64,000 nucleotides of DNA from Bog-473 sp963745175 (GCA_963745175.1 CAVUWK010000015.1:210828-274827), one strand, 5' to 3'; numbered from the stretch's first letter, positions 28,364-37,554 are shown. The notes: a model not told the origin generated them from the sequence alone. Translations and numbers: made by a program.

Positions 28364-29536
28364 TTGACCGACGCAGTCATCATCTCGGCCTGCCGAACGG
28401 CCATCGGAACGGCGAGGCGTGGCACCCTGGCCGACACCGATCCGTTCGACCTGGCCCGGCTCACGGTCGCCGAGTCGGTCGCGCGGTCCGGGCTCGATCC
28501 GGCGGCTCTCGACGACGTCATCTTCGGCGAGTCCCTTGCCGGCGGTGGCGCCATCGGCCGGCACGCCGCCATTGCGGCGGGCTTGACGGAGGTGGCCGGG
28601 GTGGCCTTGAACCGGCACTGCGCCTCTGGGTTGACGACGACCAACATGGCGGCGGCCTCAGTGATGGCCGGCATGGATCGTGCCGTGGTCGCCGGGGGCG
28701 TCCAGTCGGCCTCCATGGCGCCGGTGTGCAACCGCCGGATCCCCGGCACCGACGACTGCACGGAAGGCTGGTTGTCGCCCAGCCACCCCGAGACCGTCGA
28801 GGCGCCCATCCGTGACATGAGCATCACGGTCGGCTGGAACGCGGCGTGCCTGGCCGGAGTCAGCCGCGAGGCGATGGACGAGTGGGCCTTCCATTCCCAT
28901 CGAAAGGCCATCGACGCAATCGATGCCGGCCGGTTCGAAGAGGAGATACTCCCCGTTGACGTCGCGCGCCGCGACGGTAGCTCCATCACGTTCGCGGTCG
29001 ACGAGCACCCTCGACGCGACACCACGCTCGAGAAGCTGGCGTCGCTCAAACCCCTCCATCCCGAGATCGAGGGGTTCAGCATCACCGCCGGCAACGCTGC
29101 CGGCGTCAACGACGCGGCCGGGGCCGTGGTCATCGCCTCGTCCGACCTCGCCGCCGGCGAGGGGATCGAGATCCTGGCCACCGTGCGCAGCTGGGCCTCC
29201 GTCGGTGTCCCGCCCGCCGAGACGGGGCTGGCCCCCATCAAGGCGATCCCCAGGGCACTCCAGCGTGCCGGCTTCGGACTCGACGACGTCGCGCTCTTCG
29301 AGATCAACGAGGCGTTCGCATCCATGTGCGTCGCCACGGTCGATGCGCTCGGCCTCGACGCCGCCAAGGTGAACCCGAACGGCAGTGGTTGCAGTCTGGG
29401 CCACCCCGTCGCCATGACCGGGACACGCATGCTCACGACGCTCGTCTACGAGCTGCGGCGGCGCGGCGGCGGCATCGGTGTGGCCGCCATGTGCGCCGGC
29501 GGCGGCATGGGCACGGCCACCGTCATCGAGGTCTAA
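28364..29536 (+). CDS. thiolase (acetyl-CoA acyltransferase family)
   Basis: An intact 390-residue condensing/cleaving thiolase. The nucleophile Cys is in NRHCASGL (residue about 87), followed by NEAFAS, the His region GSGCSLGHPVAMTG and the C-terminal CAGGGMG. It would cleave 3-ketoacyl-CoA with CoA to release acetyl- or propionyl-CoA, the last step of a beta-oxidation turn. TTG 28364 has an AGGAGG site; earlier starts are not supported. Its stop overlaps the end of the convergent F420 oxidoreductase gene. Confidence 0.92.
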   Translation: MTDAVIISACRTAIGTARRGTLADTDPFDLARLTVAESVARSGLDPAALDDVIFGESLAGGGAIGRHAAIAAGLTEVAGVALNRHCASGLTTTNMAAASVMAGMDRAVVAGGVQSASMAPVCNRRIPGTDDCTEGWLSPSHPETVEAPIRDMSITVGWNAACLAGVSREAMDEWAFHSHRKAIDAIDAGRFEEEILPVDVARRDGSSITFAVDEHPRRDTTLEKLASLKPLHPEIEGFSITAGNAAGVNDAAGAVVIASSDLAAGEGIEILATVRSWASVGVPPAETGLAPIKAIPRALQRAGFGLDDVALFEINEAFASMCVATVDALGLDAAKVNPNGSGCSLGHPVAMTGTRMLTTLVYELRRRGGGIGVAAMCAGGGMGTATVIEV

Positions 29537-30664
29537 ACAGGCGCCTCGTGCACCTCTGCGGCCAGCGCGCCGTGGGTCACTCCGAGATCGCCGCCGACGT
29601 CGTGACGCTGGAGCTCGGGGAGCACCTCCGCCGCGAACAGGTCGAAGTTGGCTCGTGCCTCCTCCGCCGGACATGCCGCCGAACGACAGCGGGACGACCA
29701 GGGCCCCCGCGTCGGTCCGCCGGGCGTAGTCCAGCAGCTTCTCGGTGACCTGCTCGGGCGTGCCCCACACCTGGAGGTCGGCGAGGAAGCCGTTGAAATT
29801 GTCCAACCCGTGCTTGGCGATGTTGTTCGCCAGTGCGCCGTAGTACTCGTAGCCCTCGATCTCAGCGAAGCCCCGGTTGTCGAACTCGTAGTGCTCGACC
29901 GTCGACCGGGCCCAGCGCTGAAGGTGGACCTCGCGCATCCTCTGGGCGCCCTTGGCGTCGTTGCACACACCGGCCACCACCACAAGAATCGGCTTGGGCG
30001 CCTCGAAGCCGTTGATGCTCCAGATAGCGCTGGCGGTATTCGGCGAGCTCCGCCTCGGTCGTCTCCCAGGGCTTCTGGGCGATCACCATGATGCCGACCC
30101 CCAGGCGGGCCATCAGCTCCATCGACTGGGGCGAGACTGCCGAGGCGAACGTCCGACCCTTGAAGCTGGCGAGGGGACGCGGCCGGATCTCGACCCGCGG
30201 CTGCTTGTAGAACTCGCCGTCGTGCTCGATATAGCCCGTCTCGAGCGCCTCGAGGATCGCCTCGGAGTACTCGGTGAAGCGGCGCCGCGATTCACCCATC
30301 TCGGCCCGGAAGCCGTTGAACTCGATCCGTCCGAGACCTCGGCCGATCCCCAGGATGGCCCGGCCGTCGGAGAGATGGTCCAACACGGAGAAGCTCTCCA
30401 CCACGCGCACGGGGTCGTGCCAGGGCAGCACGGTGACGAACGTGCCGAGTTTGACCCGCGTGGTCGTCTCCCCGCCATCCACGACAGGAACATCGGCGTC
30501 TGTGAGGTCAGCTGGTAATCCGAGAAGTGGTGTTCGGATCCCCACACCGAGTCGAAGCCGACGTCCTCGGCCCGGGCGGCAAGATCCAACTCCCGGCGGT
30601 ACGCCTCGGCGTCGGTGGCCTTGCCGTCCAGATTCGCGAACTGGAGACCTAATCCCGTGTGCAT
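29533..30664 (-). CDS. LLM-class F420-dependent oxidoreductase (three frameshifts)
   Basis: A luciferase-like TIM-barrel oxidoreductase of about 376 residues after joining frames. The N-terminus has LGLQFANLDGK and DVGFDSVWGSEHH; the middle has FVTVLPWHDPVRVVESFSVLD and SDGRAILGIGRGLG; the C-terminus has VWGTPEQVTEKLLDYAR. One-base shifts lie near 30470, 30010 and 29660. The ATG is 30664. It is longer than and only distantly related to the one at 13689. The palindrome at 30688-30705 lies 24 bases upstream and would place it in the local regulon. F420 use is by family. Confidence 0.85.
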
Positions 30665-30677
30665 GAGTCCTTACTTA

Positions 30678-30705
30678 TCACATTTTGTATGTGAGCACTT
30701 ACTCA
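30678..30705. promoter_or_regulatory. palindromic operator, copy 7, with a second overlapping palindrome
   Basis: TATGTGAGCACTTACTCA (30688-30705) matches the 17016 copy in 13 of 18 positions. It overlaps a second palindrome, TCACAT-TTTGT-ATGTGA (30678-30694), with the same CACAT/ATGTG arms as the one at 11136-11156. It lies just upstream of the F420 oxidoreductase start. Confidence 0.55.
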
Positions 30706-31908
30706 GTCCACGAAATCTGATCGTTTCTCGTGCTCACGCTGGGCCTCCAGGCGCTGACGGACGGCGCCAGCCGTGCGCAGCCCGGCGATCTCCTCAGCGC
30801 TGAAGCCCCAGTCGGACAACGCCCGCGCGGTGTGCTCACCCGGTCCGGGCGGAGGGCCGGCGATCTCGGGGGCGGTCCGGCTGAAACGGGGGGCCGGCGA
30901 TGGTTGCAGGACGCCGTCGACCTCCGTGAACGTGCCGCGTGCGCGGTTGTGCGGGTGCCGCGGCGCCTCATCGGGATCGAGGACGGGGGCGAAGCAGACG
31001 TCGGTCCCCTCCAGGAGGGTGCACCACTCGTCTCGGGACTTGGTCTTGATCAAGGTGGCCAGACGACGTTTCATCGCGGGCCACGCCTCCCTGTTCGACT
31101 GTTCGGGAACGGCGCCTCCCCCGTCGACATCGGCGGCCAACCCGGTGCGGCGCAGCAACTCCTGGCAGGTCTCGGCGTCGAGAGGCCCCAACGAGACGAA
31201 GCCGCCATCCGCCGTCTCGTACACCTCGTAGAACCACGCCCCGGAGTCGAGCAGGTTCGTGCCCCGCTCTCCCCAGTCCCCGGACGCTCGAAGCCCGTGC
31301 ATCATCCCCGCCAGGATCGCGGCGCCGTCCACCATGGCGGCGTCGATCACCTGACCCCTCCCGGATCGGGCGACCTCGAGCATCCCACACGCGATGCCGA
31401 AGGCCAGCAACATGCCGCCTCCGCCGAAATCACCGATCAGGTTGAGCGGAGGCACCGGTGGGCCCCCGCTCCGTCCGATCATTGACAGCGTTCCCGAAAG
31501 AGCGATGTAGTTGATGTCGCGACCGGCCACGTGGGCGTACGGCCCGTCTTGTCCCCACCCGGTGATCCGCCCGTAGATGAGGGTCGGATTTCGAGCCAGG
31601 CAGTCGTCGGGACCGATTCCCAGCCGTTCGGTCACTCCGGGGCGGAAGCCCTCGATGAGGGCGTCTGCCCGCTCGACCAGACGCAGGACGACCTCCCGGC
31701 CCTGAGCATGCTTCAGATCGACACCAAGCGACCGACGCCCCCGTGCGTTGACGTCCCAGAGCGGAGCTGACGCGCCATCGCGTACGGAGTCGGCTCGGTC
31801 GACGCGAAGCACCTCGGCACCCATGTCCGAGAGCATCATGGCGGCAAAGGGACCGGGACCGATGCCCGCCAGCTCGATGGCCCTGTACCCCGAAAGCGGA
31901 CCGGACAT
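30703..31908 (-). CDS. alpha-methylacyl-CoA racemase-like CoA-transferase superfamily protein (catalytic His replaced)
   Basis: An intact 401-residue protein of the AMACR/Mcr branch: GIGPGPFAAMMLSDMGAEVLR, RITGWGQDGPYAHVAG, NLIGDFGGGGML. The catalytic Asp of the racemases is kept (IGDFGG), but the catalytic His of AGHDINY is Arg here (AGRDINY, codon CGC). This could mean altered chemistry, for example CoA transfer in place of racemisation. The ATG at 31908 has a GGAGAGGAA site. It is divergent to a close paralogue at 32082 that keeps the His. Substrates would be 2-methyl-branched acyl-CoAs, as from isoprenoid or sterol side chains (inference). Confidence 0.88.
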   Translation of the reverse strand: MSGPLSGYRAIELAGIGPGPFAAMMLSDMGAEVLRVDRADSVRDGASAPLWDVNARGRRSLGVDLKHAQGREVVLRLVERADALIEGFRPGVTERLGIGPDDCLARNPTLIYGRITGWGQDGPYAHVAGRDINYIALSGTLSMIGRSGGPPVPPLNLIGDFGGGGMLLAFGIACGMLEVARSGRGQVIDAAMVDGAAILAGMMHGLRASGDWGERGTNLLDSGAWFYEVYETADGGFVSLGPLDAETCQELLRRTGLAADVDGGGAVPEQSNREAWPAMKRRLATLIKTKSRDEWCTLLEGTDVCFAPVLDPDEAPRHPHNRARGTFTEVDGVLQPSPAPRFSRTAPEIAGPPPGPGEHTARALSDWGFSAEEIAGLRTAGAVRQRLEAQREHEKRSDFVD

Positions 31909-32081
31909 CGCGTTCCTCTCCGTCGAAGTGACCTCCCGTTCGGTGCAACGAGCAGTCTCGGGTGTCATGCTGCCCCATCGGGGCCGGCCGCGAGGTGGAA
32001 CCTCATCGTTGCGGTCGAAGATCCGTCTATGTTCCAACACAATGGTTCGAGCATCGGGTGAGCGCACAGGGGATCGGTGAA

Positions 32082-33269
32082 ATGGAAGGGCCGCTGTCCG
32101 GGTTGAGGGTCGTCGAATTGGACTGCCGGGGACCGGGCCCGTTCGCCGCCATGGTTCTCGCCGACCTGGGTGCCGACGTGATCTCGGTCGGTCGGGTGGG
32201 GAACGTGGCTCCGGACGCCGACGAGACGCCGATGACGCGGATGCTCAAGGGCAGGCGGAGGATCGACCTCGTCACCAGGGGAAAGCGGGCTGTCGCGGTC
32301 GACCTCACCCATCCCGACGGCCTCACGGTGGCGCTCGAATTGATCGACCAGGCCGACGTGGTCGTGGAAGGTAGCCGTCCCGGTGTCGCCGAGCGCCTCG
32401 GCCTCGGGCCCGAAACCTGTCTCGATCGCAATCCCAGCCTCGTCTACGCCCGGGTCACCGGCTGGGGCCAGGACGGTCCGTACGCGCCCGCGCCGGGGCA
32501 CGACATCAACTACGTGGCTCTTGCCGGCGCCCTCGAGCATCTGCGCCGGCGCGGTGAGCCACCGATGCCGCCGCTGAACCTGCTCGGCGACTACGGCGGG
32601 GGTGGGATGCTGCTGGTGATCGGCATCATGGGTGCGCTGCTCGAGCGGTCCCGCTCCGGCCTGGGCCAAGTCGTCGATGCCGCCATGGTGGACGGGGTCG
32701 CGCTCCTCTCGACCCTCTTCTACGGGCTGCGCGCCGAGGGCCTGTGGTCGGACGAACCGGAGACCAACATCCTCGACCTCGGAGCACCCCACTACAACGT
32801 CTACGAGACGGCCGATGGGCGGTACGTCTCGGTCGGTGCCGGCGAGCCCCGGTTCTACCGAGAGCTCCTGCGGCGCATCGGGGTCGACCAGACGCTGGTG
32901 TCCCAACAGGGCGACCGCGACACGTGGGCCGACGGCAAAGAGCTTCTCGCGGCCACCTTCAAGCAAAGGACGCTGCGCGAGTGGTGCGACCTCCTCGAGG
33001 GCACCGACACGTGCTTCGCTCCGGTGCTGACGATGGCCGAAGCACCCCAACATCCGCACCACCTCGCCCGGGGGACGTTCGTCACGGTGGACGGCGTCGT
33101 GCAGCCGGCACCCGCACCGCGCTTCAGCCGGACGCCGTCAGGTGCGCCCGGGCCACCCGTCGTCGCAGGCCAGCACACGCGCGAGGTCCTCGTCGCGTGG
33201 GGCGTCGATCCCGACGAGGTCGAGTCGCTCCTGGGCTCCGGGGCAGTCGCCCAGGCCGCGCCGCGTTGA
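32082..33269 (+). CDS. alpha-methylacyl-CoA racemase-like protein
   Basis: An intact 395-residue AMACR-type protein. It keeps both canonical catalytic positions, the His in PGHDINYVALAG and the Asp in LLGDYGGGG, and the RVTGWGQDGPY segment. It would interconvert the R and S forms of 2-methylacyl-CoA so that acyl-CoA dehydrogenases can act. ATG 32082. It lies back to back with the His-less paralogue, separated by 173 bp, which suggests duplication followed by divergence. It ends 5 bases from the convergent double CoA-transferase gene. Confidence 0.9.
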   Translation: MEGPLSGLRVVELDCRGPGPFAAMVLADLGADVISVGRVGNVAPDADETPMTRMLKGRRRIDLVTRGKRAVAVDLTHPDGLTVALELIDQADVVVEGSRPGVAERLGLGPETCLDRNPSLVYARVTGWGQDGPYAPAPGHDINYVALAGALEHLRRRGEPPMPPLNLLGDYGGGGMLLVIGIMGALLERSRSGLGQVVDAAMVDGVALLSTLFYGLRAEGLWSDEPETNILDLGAPHYNVYETADGRYVSVGAGEPRFYRELLRRIGVDQTLVSQQGDRDTWADGKELLAATFKQRTLREWCDLLEGTDTCFAPVLTMAEAPQHPHHLARGTFVTVDGVVQPAPAPRFSRTPSGAPGPPVVAGQHTREVLVAWGVDPDEVESLLGSGAVAQAAPR

Positions 33270-33273
33270 GCCC

Positions 33274-35550
33274 CTACCGGGACCGTGCGATCGCCCCCGC
33301 CGCGGCCAGCTCCTCGCGCGACGCCGCGTCGAAACCGACTTCCTCGAGGACCTCGTCCGTGTGCTCGCCGAGGTTCGCGATGCCGGCGCGCGCGCCGGGC
33401 CGGGCCACCGGTCCGACGCGGGGCCCGAAGCGCGGCTGTTCGACCGTGCCCCGGTCGCCCCAGCGGTAGGCGAGCACCCGACCCAGCTGACGGTTCACCG
33501 GATCGTCGAGGAAGCCCGCGCTGAAACCGGTGCGGTCGACCTCGACGGCCAGCTCGGCCGGTACCCCGGCTGTGCGGAGTTCGCTCACCCACGACGACGC
33601 GTCCTTGCCGCGGAAGGCCGCTTCGAGGACCAGTTCCGCGGGCTGGGGCTCGCCCGACTTCGTCCGCAGGGGTGGCGGTTCAGCCGGCACTTCGTCGACT
33701 CCCAGCAGATCGCGCAACCGACGCCAAGCGGCGGCGTCGGGAACCGCCAAGGCCAACCAGGCAGCGTCGGCGCCCTCGTAGAGCCGATAGGCGGCGCCAT
33801 AACCACGCTGGCCGGCATCGAGGACCGGGCCGGTGACGACCCGGTCCCCGGCGAGGAACGCCCCAGACTCCAGGAACAGCCCCGCGGCCAAGAGACTGCT
33901 CGAGACGCGTTGCCCGGCCCCGGTTCTCAGGCGGGCGAAGAGCCCGGCCAGGACGCCGCTCGCGGCGATCCAGCCGCCCGTCACGTCGACCGCACCCCAG
34001 ACCAGGTACGTCGGTGGCTGCCCGGACCCACCCTGGGCGTACTCCACGCCGGAGAACGCCTGCATCAGCTGGTCGTTGAGGGGGAGCAGCGCGCGGGTCC
34101 CCCTCTCGCCCCACCCGCTTGCGAAGCTGTAGACCACCTCCGGGTTGGCGGCGCGCACGGCGGCCTCGTCGTAGCCCAGCCGCTCGGCCAGTCCGACCCG
34201 GGAGTTGTGGTGGACCACGTCGCTCCACTCGAACAGACGGCTGAGCACGGCGGCCGCGTCGGGCGCCTTCAGGTCGAGAGCCAGCGCCCGCTTGCCGCGC
34301 TGCCCCGCTGCGAACATCGGCTCCATGCTCCGGTGCACGTCACCGGTCACCGGCTCCACCTTGACGACGTCGGCGCCGAGCTCGGCCAGGACGAGTGGCG
34401 TGATGGGGCCGGCGAGATAGGCCGACAGGTCGAGAACCCGGACTCCGGAGAGCCAGGGTCCCTCCTCGCCTGCCCTTGGACCGGCACCGTCTCCGACGGG
34501 GACGATGCGCACCACGGGACCCACGCCGGTGAGCGAGCCGCGTTCGGGGTCGTCTTGGGCCACGGCGAGGCCGACGTCGCGGACGTGCGAATCACGCAGG
34601 GCCTCCCCGGGACCGAGGACCGGCTCACACCGGAAGTCCCGACCAGCGAGGTCCTCGAGCCACCAGGCGCGGTCGCGGGAAGTGAACCGGACCGCCCAGC
34701 GCCGGCCCCGCTCCACCATGGCGCCGCTCATCAGGTCGGCGTTGTAGCCCTGGTGGCTCGGCGGCTCGCCCATGTGCTCGAGGAAGGCCTCGTAGGCGCC
34801 CTTGGCACCGAACCAGAGTTGGAGGTAGCCGCCGTCGGCACAGCGGTAGCACAGCGTCTCCGCCGGACCCTGCTGCTCCCAGAGCAGACGGGTGGTCGGC
34901 GAGTGGTGCTCGACCCGGCCCACGATCATGGGCAGCAGAGCCACCATCCCCTCGTAGAGCGACGTCTCGGCCCACGCTCCCACGCCGCTCCGCTCGCGCT
35001 GGTACAGGCCGGCCAGTGCGCCGACGGTGGCGGACAGGGCGGCGCCGGCCTGCCCGACAGCGAGGGTGGGGAAGACCGGACGGCCCGCCTCGTGGCCGCG
35101 GATCTGGGTGGTCAGCCCGGCGCGTGCCGCCACCAGCAGCTCGAGGTCGGGCAGGGCGCCCTTGGCGTTCAAGCCGGGGCGGACACGGACGCCGATCAAC
35201 CGTGGGTTGGCGCGGGCCAGATCCGACGTGCCCAGGCCCTGCTGCTCGATGGCGGTCTCGGGACCACAGAGGAACACGACGTCGGCGTCGCGTGCCAGGG
35301 CCCCGACGGCATCAGCGGCGTCGTCGTCGGCCACCGCGACGATCTCCTTGCCGCGATCCCAGACCCGCTGATACTGAACGCCGGCGTCGAGGGTCGAGCG
35401 CTGGGCGGACTCGATCCTGGCCACCTCTGCACCGAGGTCGCGCAGCAGGCTGCCGGGAAGGCTGGCCGCCATTCCGGCGCCGACGACACTGACGCCGAGC
35501 GAAACCTCGACCACCCGCACGCCGTCCAGCGGGGCACGCGGAAGTTCCAT
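33274..35550 (-). CDS. double-domain class III CoA-transferase (CaiB/BaiF), intact
   Basis: An intact chain of 758-765 residues with two CaiB/BaiF domains, the unbroken paralogue of 11391-13692. Domain 1 has AETSLYEGMVALL and a CADGGYLQLWFGAKG stretch, but VGQAGAAL stands where a catalytic Asp is expected; domain 2 has GVRVLDLSAYLAGPI, QRGKRALALDL and the canonical AVDVTGGW. Thus domain 1 is probably structural and domain 2 catalytic. Two-domain proteins of this kind occur in mycobacteria. The start is ATG 35550 or GTG 35571. It would activate a carboxylate with CoA; the substrate is unknown. Confidence 0.9.
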   Translation of the reverse strand: MELPRAPLDGVRVVEVSLGVSVVGAGMAASLPGSLLRDLGAEVARIESAQRSTLDAGVQYQRVWDRGKEIVAVADDDAADAVGALARDADVVFLCGPETAIEQQGLGTSDLARANPRLIGVRVRPGLNAKGALPDLELLVAARAGLTTQIRGHEAGRPVFPTLAVGQAGAALSATVGALAGLYQRERSGVGAWAETSLYEGMVALLPMIVGRVEHHSPTTRLLWEQQGPAETLCYRCADGGYLQLWFGAKGAYEAFLEHMGEPPSHQGYNADLMSGAMVERGRRWAVRFTSRDRAWWLEDLAGRDFRCEPVLGPGEALRDSHVRDVGLAVAQDDPERGSLTGVGPVVRIVPVGDGAGPRAGEEGPWLSGVRVLDLSAYLAGPITPLVLAELGADVVKVEPVTGDVHRSMEPMFAAGQRGKRALALDLKAPDAAAVLSRLFEWSDVVHHNSRVGLAERLGYDEAAVRAANPEVVYSFASGWGERGTRALLPLNDQLMQAFSGVEYAQGGSGQPPTYLVWGAVDVTGGWIAASGVLAGLFARLRTGAGQRVSSSLLAAGLFLESGAFLAGDRVVTGPVLDAGQRGYGAAYRLYEGADAAWLALAVPDAAAWRRLRDLLGVDEVPAEPPPLRTKSGEPQPAELVLEAAFRGKDASSWVSELRTAGVPAELAVEVDRTGFSAGFLDDPVNRQLGRVLAYRWGDRGTVEQPRFGPRVGPVARPGARAGIANLGEHTDEVLEEVGFDAASREELAAAGAIARSR

Positions 35551-35679
35551 CGGGCCATGGAATATACCCACGTCGGCCGGCGACGGCGTCGAGAGGCGAG
35601 AATGTCACCCGGGCCCAGGGAGGGTGAAGGTCGCCGAGGGACACCCTTCCGCCAGGTCGACGCAACAGAGGAGACGGAA

Positions 35680-36795
35680 ATGAAGACGAGAGCGGCGGTC
35701 CTCATGGAGCAGCCCGCGAAGTGGGAGGTCATCGAGGCGGACCTCGACGACCCGAAGGAGTACGAGGTGCTCGTTCGGATCGTGGCGTCGGGTCTCTGCC
35801 ATTCCGACGACCACGTGGCCAAGGCTGACGGCATCGTCGCGCACTTCCCCTACTGCGGTGGCCACGAGGCGGCCGGGATCGTCGAGCGGGTCGGACCGGG
35901 CGTGCGCTCCCTGCGACCGGGGGACCACATCGTCTCGTCGTTCATCCCCGGCTGCGGGCGGTGCCGATGGTGCGCCAGAGGGATGCAGAACCTCTGCGAC
36001 AACGGCGCCCTCATGGGGCAGGGCTGCATGCTCGACGGCACCTTCCGGCTGCACTACCGAGGTCGGGACGTGGCCAAGTCCTCGCTCACCGGCGCCTTCG
36101 CAGAGTGGACCGTCATGCCCGAGTGGTCCTGCATCAAGATCCCCGAGCACATTCCGCTGCTCTCGGCCGCGCTCCTCGGCTGCGCGGTCCCGACCGGATG
36201 GGGGTCGGCCGTCAACGCGGCGGAGGTGGCGCCTGGGGACGTCGTCATCGTGATGGGCACCGGCGGCATCGGGATCAACGCCGTGCAGGGCGCCGCCCAC
36301 GCCGGCGCGAGCCGCGTCATCGCGGTGGACCCGGTGCAGCTGAAGCGCGACACGGCACTGCGGCTCGGCGCGACCGACGCGCTGGTGTCCATGGACGAGG
36401 CCATCCAGCTGTCCCGCTCGCTCACCAACGGCCAGGGCGCCGACTCGGCCATCGTGACCGTCGGTGTCCTGACTGGCGATCACATCGCCCAGGGCATCGA
36501 GTCAGTCGGCAAGGCGGGCACCGTCGTCGTCACCGCGGTCGCCCCGCGTGCCACCGTCGGGATCCCGGTCAACCTGTTGCTGCTCGCCATGTACCAGAAG
36601 AGGATCCAAGGCTGCCTCTACGGGATGATGTCCCCGTCGGGCGACGTGCCGCGACTGCTCGCGCTCTATGAGCAGGGAGCGCTCAAACTCGATGAACTGG
36701 TGTCCCGGACGTACACCCTCGATGAGATCAACATGGGCTACGACGACATGCACGCCGGCACCAATATCCGCGGCGTGATCGAGTTTCCGGCCTAG
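35680..36795 (+). CDS. NDMA-type zinc alcohol dehydrogenase (Rxyl_3153-like)
   Basis: An intact 371-residue medium-chain alcohol dehydrogenase. Catalytic zinc ligands are in GLCHSDDH and GHEAAG; the structural zinc loop is CGRCRWCARGMQNLC; the cofactor motif is GTGGIGINAV. The N-terminal MKTRAAVLMEQP and the ALMGQGCMLDGTFR region are typical of the nicotinoprotein, NDMA-dependent group found in actinobacteria. ATG 35680 has a GAGGAGA site. It would oxidise a primary or secondary alcohol, perhaps using mycofactocin-type electron carriers (inference). No operator copy was found upstream. Confidence 0.9.
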   Translation: MKTRAAVLMEQPAKWEVIEADLDDPKEYEVLVRIVASGLCHSDDHVAKADGIVAHFPYCGGHEAAGIVERVGPGVRSLRPGDHIVSSFIPGCGRCRWCARGMQNLCDNGALMGQGCMLDGTFRLHYRGRDVAKSSLTGAFAEWTVMPEWSCIKIPEHIPLLSAALLGCAVPTGWGSAVNAAEVAPGDVVIVMGTGGIGINAVQGAAHAGASRVIAVDPVQLKRDTALRLGATDALVSMDEAIQLSRSLTNGQGADSAIVTVGVLTGDHIAQGIESVGKAGTVVVTAVAPRATVGIPVNLLLLAMYQKRIQGCLYGMMSPSGDVPRLLALYEQGALKLDELVSRTYTLDEINMGYDDMHAGTNIRGVIEFPA

Positions 36796-36813
36796 CCATT
36801 CGGCCTGTTCGAC

Positions 36814-37554
36814 CTACGCCAGCTTGGCGGACCAGCCCCCATCGACCGCGATGACGGCGCCCGAGATGAAGGACGCCCGGTCGGAGGCGAGGAAGCTCCC
36901 GACCTCAGCCACCTCATGGGGGAGCCCGCCGCGCCCGAGAGCCGCCTTCAGCACGATCTCGGGCATGTGAGCTTCTGCGTCCTTAGACATGATCTCCGTC
37001 TTGACGTAACCGGGACAGATGACGTTGACCCGGACCCCTTTGGGGCCGTACTCGATGGCGGCGGACTTCGAGGCGCCGATCACCGCGTGCTTCGATGCGT
37101 TGTAGACCGCCGTGTAGGCGTTGCCGTTGAGCCCACCCACCGACGACCAGTTGACGACCGAGCCGCCGCCGATCGGCAGCATGGCGCGGATCCCGTACTT
37201 CATACCGAGGAAGACACCTCGCAGGTTCACGTCCATCAGCCGGTCGTACGTCTCCATGTCCAACTCGACGAGTTGGGCGCCGTCGGCCACCCCCGCCACG
37301 TTGAGCACGGCGTCGATCCGGCCGAACTCCTTCACGGCGGTGGCCATGAGCGCCTCGACGTCCGCCTCCTGGGTCACGTCGCAGTGCACCGGGAGCACGT
37401 CTCCGTCTACATCCTTCGCCGTGTCCACCTCGGCGCCGCTGATGTCGGCCGCTACCACCTTGGCACCCTCGCGGACGAACACCTTGACCGAAGCCTTGGC
37501 CATGCCTGACCCCGCACCGGTGATCACAGCCACCTTGTCGTCGAGCTCTCCCAT
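36814..37554 (-). CDS. short-chain dehydrogenase/reductase
   Basis: An intact 246-residue classical SDR: TGAGSGMAKAS (cofactor; usual GIG is GMA), LNVAGVAD, the catalytic Ser in NWSSVGGLNG, YNASKHA and VICPGYVKTEIM, ending in SGAVIAVDGGWSAK. ATG 37554 is preferred over GTG 37557 and TTG 37560, all in one frame. It lies downstream of the P450 at 37604, separated by 49 bases, and is likely on the same transcript. It may oxidise the alcohol formed by that P450. Confidence 0.9.
   Translation of the reverse strand: MGELDDKVAVITGAGSGMAKASVKVFVREGAKVVAADISGAEVDTAKDVDGDVLPVHCDVTQEADVEALMATAVKEFGRIDAVLNVAGVADGAQLVELDMETYDRLMDVNLRGVFLGMKYGIRAMLPIGGGSVVNWSSVGGLNGNAYTAVYNASKHAVIGASKSAAIEYGPKGVRVNVICPGYVKTEIMSKDAEAHMPEIVLKAALGRGGLPHEVAEVGSFLASDRASFISGAVIAVDGGWSAKLA

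Noticed and set aside
11391..35571. SLYD/SLLA segment taken as the catalytic Asp of the CoA-transferases
   Set aside because: Comparison with the CaiB and Mcr pattern puts the catalytic Asp earlier, in the D-x-x-G-G segment, so absence of Asp in SLLA is not meaningful.
33142..35679. Long plus-strand frame running into the alcohol dehydrogenase
   Set aside because: Only the part after the ATG at 35680 resembles a protein family; the rest is the shadow of the double CoA-transferase.
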